Assembly: GCA_041645495.1 (NCBI GenBank) | Contig: JBAZPZ010000009.1 | Coordinates: forward strand, 1-37,494 | DNA from: 0-14-0-20-45-22 sp041645495 | GTDB taxonomy: Bacteria; Fidelibacterota; UBA2242 | Reading direction: 5' to 3' | Length of the DNA stretch: 37,494 nt | Position numbers and translations under genes: made by a program | Shown: piece by piece, positions 32,945 through 37,494 of the stretch | Layout: every line of letters begins with the position of its first letter | Position numbering within the stretch: the stretch's first letter is position 1 | Notes under the pieces: model-generated | What the model saw: only the letters and a program-made list of their open reading frames with translations | Told to the model about the DNA's origin: nothing | Databases searched by the model: none

Positions 32945-34348
32945 ATGGCAGTTGATGACAAATACGTTTTAACGACTTACTTAGAAACCAATGTGAACAG
33001 CTATCTCTTTCCTTTGTTGGCGTGGTATCATCTCGAGGATCAGGATGTTGCCAAAGCCGCCGCCTGCTGTGAAGCGGCGATCCGGACGCATCCCGATTCC
33101 GCTCTTGCGCATTACGTCATGGCCATTGCGGCTGAAAAAACCGGAAACGTTGAAATTTCCATCGAACATTTGAAAGCTGTCATCGACATCGATAACGGAT
33201 TTTTACAGGCTTTTTACAAATTGATCGAACTGGGACACGCACAGCTGAGTCCGGAACTGCTGAAATATTGTCTGAAAAGGATCGCCGTCCTGAATCCGTT
33301 CGATAAAAAGAATATCGAACGGCTGAAATCCGTTCCCGACACTGTTGGTGAATATCATTCACAGACGGCGCTGTTCGGCCAGATGTCGGGCATCGGCGAA
33401 ATTGCGTCCGGAAAAACATCCCCGACCGCAGAATCCGGATTGAGCGATCTCTTTAAACGCATCGAAGAGCGGCAGGAACCACAGATGGCAACGGATCTGC
33501 CGGAAGAAATCGAAGAGGAGAACGTTCACATGGGACCTATCGTCGAAGAGACGGAATTCGTGCCAAAGTTCGAAAATATGGAACCGAAGCCGGTCTGTAC
33601 CGAACCGGAATATGCCGAACCGCCTGTTTCGGAACCGCTTCCGTCGATGGGATCGAAACTGTCGGAGATGTTTGAGAAGTTCAAGCAAAAACCGCTGGAT
33701 GAACTACAGCGGGAAACGTGGATGATGCCGACGGTCGAAACTGAGCCTGTTCAGGAACCGGTGGAAGAAGTAGCGGAATCGATCGCGCCGGAAATTTCCG
33801 AACCGATTCTGTCGGAAAAACCGGATCATTTGGATTTTAATCCTGAGCCGATAACCGAACCCGAACCGGAAATTTCTCCCCTGAAAAACATGAAACTGTC
33901 GGATATGTTCGAGAAGTTCAAACAAAAACCGCTGGAAGAGATTCAGCAGGAAACATGGACGGTTCCGGCCGTCGAAACAGAACCGGAGCCAACGACTCCC
34001 GAACCTCTCGTTACCGAAGCGGAAACCGTCGAGACGCCAAAGCCGGCCGATTCCGAACAGTTGATTACGCCTGCCGAAGAACCGGTCGTCGAGAAAAAAC
34101 GACCCGCTCCGAAAAAATCCTCCAAAAAACCGATAGCCAAAAAACCGGAGAAAAATCAGGCGAGAATCGAACTGAAAATTCCGATCCCGACCATGACGTT
34201 CGTCGAAGTCTTGAAGAAACAAAAATTGTACGATCAGGCACTGCAACTGCTCGATGTTCTCGAGACAAGAACGACAGACCCGGAGAAAATCAAAAACGCG
34301 CGGGAAGAAATTTTACGTCTGAGATCGGAAGAAGAGGAAGCCGAATAA
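32945..34348 (+). CDS. TPR protein with acidic Pro-rich linker and repeated LSDMFEKF helices
   Basis: 467 aa with no signal peptide or membrane segment; function unknown. Residues ~15-125 form tetratricopeptide-like helices (LLAWYHLEDQDVAKAAACCE, AHYVMAIAAEKTGNVEISI). A long Glu/Pro-rich linker follows. It carries two near-copies of a ~32-residue unit (237-268 and 316-348), each with LS-D/E-MFEKFKQKPL and ending VETEP, and a shorter relative (GLSDLFKRIEE) at 165-175. A Lys-rich stretch (~384-404) precedes a last TPR-like hairpin (VEVLKKQKLYDQALQLLDVLE). The layout suggests a scaffold binding the same partner several times (inference). GGAGG (32930-32934) precedes ATG 32945. Confidence 0.75.
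   Translation: MAVDDKYVLTTYLETNVNSYLFPLLAWYHLEDQDVAKAAACCEAAIRTHPDSALAHYVMAIAAEKTGNVEISIEHLKAVIDIDNGFLQAFYKLIELGHAQLSPELLKYCLKRIAVLNPFDKKNIERLKSVPDTVGEYHSQTALFGQMSGIGEIASGKTSPTAESGLSDLFKRIEERQEPQMATDLPEEIEEENVHMGPIVEETEFVPKFENMEPKPVCTEPEYAEPPVSEPLPSMGSKLSEMFEKFKQKPLDELQRETWMMPTVETEPVQEPVEEVAESIAPEISEPILSEKPDHLDFNPEPITEPEPEISPLKNMKLSDMFEKFKQKPLEEIQQETWTVPAVETEPEPTTPEPLVTEAETVETPKPADSEQLITPAEEPVVEKKRPAPKKSSKKPIAKKPEKNQARIELKIPIPTMTFVEVLKKQKLYDQALQLLDVLETRTTDPEKIKNAREEILRLRSEEEEAE
33653..33988 (+). repeat. Two internal repeats in the TPR-protein linker
   Basis: DNA at 33653-33748 and 33890-33988 codes for near-identical units containing MFEKFKQKPL and VETEP. The bases are also similar, so the second copy arose by duplication within the gene. 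Confidence 0.8.
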
Positions 34349-34377
34349 AAACCGCGAGATAAAAACGCGGTGTTTTA
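34347..34377. terminator. Bidirectional terminator between convergent genes
   Basis: ACCGCG (34351-34356) pairs with CGCGGT (34366-34371). The plus strand continues GTTTTA, and the minus strand leaves the hairpin with a run of T from 34350 down to 34347, so both the TPR gene and the OsmC gene can end here. Confidence 0.75.
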
Positions 34378-34385
34378 CATGGCAA

Positions 34386-34814
34386 TCAATCGTTTTCTTT
34401 CGGCGGATTGAGCAGGATTTCGGTTGTGATCGGAACGGCTTGTTTGAGCATTGCCGAAACGGAACAGTATTTCTCCTGTGAAAGACGGACGGCTTTGTGA
34501 ATTGCTTCCGTGTCTAATTTTTCGCCCCAAAATAAATACCGAATGGTGATTTGAGTGAAGATGCGCGGATGTTCGTCGCGTCTTTCGGCCTGAATGTCTA
34601 TTCGGAAATCATCGACGGGCGAGCGCATTTTTTTCAACAACGATTCAATGTCCATTCCGGAACATCCGCCCAGCGCGAATAGCACCAGTTCCATCGGTCT
34701 CGGAGCGGCGTCGCTCCCGCCAAATTCCTTGGCGGTGTCCAAAACTACCCAATGGTTCGATTCGCCTTTGGCGATGAAGGTTGAATCTTTCGCACGAAGG
34801 ATTTGTACTTTCAT
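34386..34814 (-). CDS. OsmC/Ohr-family peroxiredoxin-like protein
   Basis: Small cytosolic thiol peroxidase-like protein, 142 aa, OsmC/YhfA branch. The two redox Cys are in FALGGCSGMD and in EKYCSVSAML, the normal positions. The N-terminal beta half (FIAKGESNHWVVLDT) and GGSDAAPRPMELVL are typical. On the minus strand, AAGGA precedes the ATG at 34814. It lies 62 bases downstream of the anti-sigma gene with no terminator or clear promoter between them, so it is probably part of the sigma-factor operon. A role in removing organic hydroperoxides fits the redox-type anti-sigma next door. Confidence 0.88.
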   Translation of the reverse strand: MKVQILRAKDSTFIAKGESNHWVVLDTAKEFGGSDAAPRPMELVLFALGGCSGMDIESLLKKMRSPVDDFRIDIQAERRDEHPRIFTQITIRYLFWGEKLDTEAIHKAVRLSQEKYCSVSAMLKQAVPITTEILLNPPKEND

Positions 34815-34876
34815 GGTTGGTCCTTAGAAGTTTTTCAGGGTTTATTTTTGTGTCGCGTCTGCGGAAATGGTAAGTA

Positions 34877-35131
34877 TCATTGGGAACGCTCCGAATTTTT
34901 CGGTTCGCACAGATTCAATTTGAGAAACAGATTCCGCGTGACGTTTTCCGGAACACAGTCGCAACTCTCGGCTTTTTGATAGATTTCGACTGTCTTCTTG
35001 ATTTTGTCGATGAAAATCTCACAATTGTGACATTTTTCCATGTGCTCTTTGATGATCTGGCAAGGCTCGGAATTCAAATCTCCGCCGAGGTAATCGCAGA
35101 CCTTGTCAATCAATTTTGGATCACATTTCAT
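34877..35131 (-). CDS. Small Cys-rich zinc-binding anti-sigma factor (ZAS/zf-HC2)
   Basis: 84 aa from the ATG at 35131, which overlaps the sigma-factor stop (ATGA); the longer open frame upstream is only sigma-gene DNA in another frame. It has the zinc anti-sigma pattern Cys3-x26-His30-x3-Cys34-x2-Cys37, seen as HMEKCHNC. Further Cys at 12 and 24 and a Ser-Cys-Asp-Cys pair near the C-terminus bring the total to eight. There is no membrane helix, so it is soluble like RsrA rather than RseA. It should bind the neighbouring sigma factor and release it on thiol oxidation or zinc loss (family knowledge plus inference). Confidence 0.82.
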   Translation of the reverse strand: MKCDPKLIDKVCDYLGGDLNSEPCQIIKEHMEKCHNCEIFIDKIKKTVEIYQKAESCDCVPENVTRNLFLKLNLCEPKNSERSQ

Positions 35132-35721
35132 ATCATTGCCTCTGCTTTCACGAGGTTTTCCAGATGATCTTTCAAGAAATTTCGGGCGCGCATGAGCCGA
35201 ATCTTGGCGTTGGAAGGTGTAATGTTGAGAATCTTGGCCGTGTCTTCCGTCGATAATTCGTGGAGATCGCGGAGAATGAAAACGGTACGGTAGATTTCCG
35301 GAAGTTGTTCGATGGCCGAATCCAGTTTTTTCCGGAATTTCTTTTTGCTGATGCGGTCGTAGTCGATAACCGGCCACTCCTGCGCTTCCATAGAACTGAT
35401 GCGCTCGATGTCGGGATCGTCGATGGAAACGTGTTGATATTTGAACGGCTTGGTCTTTAAGCGCCGCAAGCCGACGTTAACGGCAATCCGGTAAAGCCAT
35501 GTGTAAAATGACGATTTCATTTGAAACTGTTTGATCTTTTTGATCATGATCAGAAATGTTTCCTGAAGAACATCTTCCGCATCCTGTTCATTGCCGGTCA
35601 ACCGGAGGGCTAAATGGTAAATCCGGTTTGTGTAAATAGAAACGAGTTGTGAAAGCGCGACACGATCGCCCGTTTGCGCTTTCCTGACGATTTGTGTTTC
35701 CTGTTCCGGTCCGATTTCCAA
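35128..35721 (-). CDS. ECF-type RNA polymerase sigma factor
   Basis: Alternative sigma factor of 197 aa in the RpoE/SigW group. Region 2 includes LSQLVSIYTNRIYHLALRL, DAEDVLQETFLIMIKK and SSFYTWLYRIAVN. Region 4 includes LPEIYRTVFILRDLHELS and TPSNAKIRLMRARNFLKDHL, the helix-turn-helix for the -35 box. The linker is acidic (SIDDPDIERISS). It overlaps its anti-sigma partner and precedes an OsmC gene. Its minus-strand upstream DNA has only a weak TATAAA-type -10, so autoregulation from an ECF promoter could not be judged. Confidence 0.94.
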   Translation of the reverse strand: MEIGPEQETQIVRKAQTGDRVALSQLVSIYTNRIYHLALRLTGNEQDAEDVLQETFLIMIKKIKQFQMKSSFYTWLYRIAVNVGLRRLKTKPFKYQHVSIDDPDIERISSMEAQEWPVIDYDRISKKKFRKKLDSAIEQLPEIYRTVFILRDLHELSTEDTAKILNITPSNAKIRLMRARNFLKDHLENLVKAEAMI

Positions 35722-35857
35722 GGTGGTGCAATTTATTGAATGTCGTGGTAAAATCCATCACAGAATTTATAATCCCAAAGTCATCTTCGGTCAGCACAAT
35801 TGCCGTAGAATTACATGTTTTTAGATGAATGAAGATGGGAACCGTTACAACGAGCGG

Positions 35858-36841
35858 TCAGCGGCAAAAGTCTGCACGGACCGTCAATGTCTGGGAAAAA
35901 TCGAGTCTGTCTTCGATAAAATGCAAGCCCAGCGAGCAATCGGTTTGAACGGACGGTGTCTGGATGGCATGGACAAGGAAATCGGCTCTGGCATAACTTC
36001 TTGAGCCGAAGAACCGGTCGCCGAATAAAATCTTCTGTCGCTCGCCCCGGTAAAACGTACCGGTCACAGCGAATCGTCCGCGCGATGCCTGAATTTCCGA
36101 ATACCAGCCGCGAGCCGAATACCAGCCTGAAACGTGGCGAGACCTGTCGGCGCTCATCAGAACGCCGCTGGAGATTTGAAGACTATCCAGAAATCCGATA
36201 CTTCCGCTTTGCCAGCCGATTTTCAACAAAGCTGCCATGTTATCGCGGATGTGTTCGTCTGCCGGTGAAGGTGACGACAACGCGAAATGATTGATAACGG
36301 CATAGTGCGAAAGCGAATATTGTCCGATCTTCAGACTTCCTGAAAAACCCGTCATGAACACTTCGCGTGTGTGTTCACCCTGGCGACTTACCCAGTCTAA
36401 CCAGAAATTTTCAAAGATTCTCTTCCCGGAGAAATCCAGATAAAAACCTTCGATGTTCGGCCGGAAATAGTCAAGCGTATCGGTCAACAATGCCAACGGA
36501 TAACGAAGCAAATCTCTTCTCGGGAAAACGCCGACCTGAAAACCAAACGGCTCGCGGTTGTAACGGTAATTCATCACAATTTTGAGCGGGTGCGCATCGA
36601 ACCGGCTGCCTAATTCGTAAATATAATTCATTCCAAAAGCGATCTCATGCGATGGCGCGATTTGGAAAATGGCTGTTGTCGCGAAATCCGAGCCGATGTA
36701 TGTTTTCGGCATCTGGACGGAATTGTAGTATTCCCGATTGTCTAAAAAACCGTGATAATTCGCCACCCAGCGGACATCACCGGCCAACGAAAAAGCCGTT
36801 AAAAGCGACAGGATGAGCCATGATCGAAAAATTTTCGTCAT
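35858..36841 (-). CDS. Hypothetical outer-membrane beta-barrel-like protein
   Basis: 327 aa with a signal peptide (SWLILSLLTAFSLAG). No named family is recognised. The mature part alternates polar and hydrophobic residues with many Tyr/Phe/Arg, for example HEIAFGMNYIYELG, PLKIVMNYRYN and SLQISSGVLMSAD. It ends in a strand finishing RADFCR, not the usual terminal Phe/Tyr, so barrel membership is likely but not certain. The ATG at 36841 overlaps the lipA stop, so the two are translated from one mRNA, though no functional link to lipoate is apparent. Confidence 0.6.
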   Translation of the reverse strand: MTKIFRSWLILSLLTAFSLAGDVRWVANYHGFLDNREYYNSVQMPKTYIGSDFATTAIFQIAPSHEIAFGMNYIYELGSRFDAHPLKIVMNYRYNREPFGFQVGVFPRRDLLRYPLALLTDTLDYFRPNIEGFYLDFSGKRIFENFWLDWVSRQGEHTREVFMTGFSGSLKIGQYSLSHYAVINHFALSSPSPADEHIRDNMAALLKIGWQSGSIGFLDSLQISSGVLMSADRSRHVSGWYSARGWYSEIQASRGRFAVTGTFYRGERQKILFGDRFFGSRSYARADFLVHAIQTPSVQTDCSLGLHFIEDRLDFSQTLTVRADFCR

Positions 36842-37494
36842 GGTATAATTTCCTCTTTGGCGGGCGAAGAAGAAACGGATTTCTGCACTTCCTCGGCGTG
36901 GAAGGAACTGCGCACTAACGGCCCGGAATAAACCGCCCGAAAGCCGCGCCGGACTCCGTCCTGCCGGTAGAATTCAAACTCGTCCGGCGTGATGTAGCGT
37001 TCAACCGGTAAGTGATCCTTCGTCGGCTGGAGATATTGGCCGATCGTTAAAATATCGCATCCGGCGGACAGCACGTCGTTCATCAGCTCGAGAATTTGTT
37101 CACAGGTTTCGCCCAATCCGACCATGATACCGGTTTTGGTCACGGCGCCGCGTTTTTTGGATTCGGTGATAATCCGGAGCGACCGGTCGTAATCCGCCTG
37201 CGGTCTGGCGAGCGGATAAAGCGACCGAACGGTTTCGAGATTGTGGCCGAGAATGTCCGGTTCGGCGTTCAGCACGGTTTCGAGCGCGGAAATGTCGCCG
37301 CGAAAATCCGGAATCAGGACTTCGACTTTACAGTCGGGATTCTGGCGACGAATTTCGCGGATTGTTTCCGCCCAGACTGCCGCGCCGCCATCCGGCAAAT
37401 CGTCGCGCGTAACCGATGTGACCACGGCATATTTCAAGCCCATTAGGTTGACCGCTTTCCCGGCTTTAGACGGCTCGTCCGGATCGACCGGCGC
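36838..37494 (-). CDS. lipA: Lipoyl synthase, N-terminal part outside the window
   Basis: Radical-SAM enzyme inserting two sulfurs into octanoyl groups of lipoyl domains. Only the C-terminal ~218 residues are present; the frame is open to the window edge and reads APVDPDEPSKAGKAVNL before the Met at 37443, as in LipA, so that Met is internal. Seen are YAVVTSVTRDDLPDGGA, VEVLIPDFRGD, HNLETVRSLYPLARPQADY, KTGIMVGLGET, LTIGQYLQPTKDHLPVERY and the C-terminal serine ligand of the auxiliary cluster in GPLVRSSFHAEE. The two CxxxC-type cluster motifs lie beyond the edge. Certain call, partial gene. Confidence 0.96.
   Translation of the reverse strand, partial: APVDPDEPSKAGKAVNLMGLKYAVVTSVTRDDLPDGGAAVWAETIREIRRQNPDCKVEVLIPDFRGDISALETVLNAEPDILGHNLETVRSLYPLARPQADYDRSLRIITESKKRGAVTKTGIMVGLGETCEQILELMNDVLSAGCDILTIGQYLQPTKDHLPVERYITPDEFEFYRQDGVRRGFRAVYSGPLVRSSFHAEEVQKSVSSSPAKEEIIP

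Noticed and set aside
35132..35377. N-terminal extension of the anti-sigma open frame
   Set aside because: It is sigma-factor DNA read in another frame; the Cys-rich protein starts cleanly at 35131 with an ATGA overlap.
1..37494. CRISPR arrays, tRNA or rRNA genes, insertion sequences, phage genes
   Set aside because: No regularly spaced repeats, cloverleaf sequences, rRNA-like segments, transposases or integrases were recognised on either strand.

Overview
The window reads as chromosomal DNA of a Gram-negative bacterium, probably a lineage of the FCB group (KSB1, Calditrichota, Marinimicrobia or Cloacimonadota-like). The evidence is a PorV/PorQ-like outer-membrane protein, a helix-hairpin-helix protein with a predicted outer-membrane barrel, a periplasmic cell-wall amidase, a lipoprotein peptidase pair, and a UbiA prenyltransferase of the digeranylgeranylglyceryl-phosphate-synthase type. 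The phylum is inference; no rRNA gene is present.

Region 1 (1-11649, plus strand) is an AT-richer accessory block for sugar and glycoprotein catabolism. It holds a partial amidohydrolase, a PKD-plus-HEMGH metallopeptidase lipoprotein, a D-lyxose/mannose isomerase-like cupin, a PfkB sugar kinase, a GH42-type beta-galactosidase, a second copy of the PKD-HEMGH lipoprotein broken by one extra C in a C-run, an M28 aminopeptidase, a GH130 mannoside phosphorylase and a MalK/UgpC-type ABC ATPase without permeases. GH130, isomerase and kinase together suggest mannose units being taken to mannose-1-phosphate and fructose-6-phosphate, while the peptidases would act on the protein part of a glycoprotein.

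Region 2 (about 11766-14851) is a fluoride-response unit: a fluoride (crcB-type) riboswitch with a sigma70-like promoter, a CPA2 cation/proton antiporter-family gene, then enolase (the classical fluoride-inhibited enzyme) from its own strong promoter, translationally coupled to an FtsB/DivIC-like divisome gene.

Region 3 (14923-34348, plus strand) is higher-GC core genome: an orphan MotA; a coupled envelope group (PorV-like, HhH-barrel, amidase, MurI, FolC); rho; rpmE with a clear terminator; DUF1385; prfA; a structured ~200-nt gap; prmC; UbiA; dnaE; dtd; radC; and a TPR protein with repeated short helical motifs.

Region 4 (34386-37494, minus strand) converges on region 3 across a bidirectional terminator. 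In transcription order it runs partial lipA and an overlapping beta-barrel-like outer-membrane protein, then an ECF sigma factor, an overlapping small Cys-rich zinc-binding anti-sigma protein, and an OsmC peroxiredoxin, which together look like a thiol-stress operon. No tRNA, rRNA, CRISPR array, insertion sequence or phage gene was recognised.
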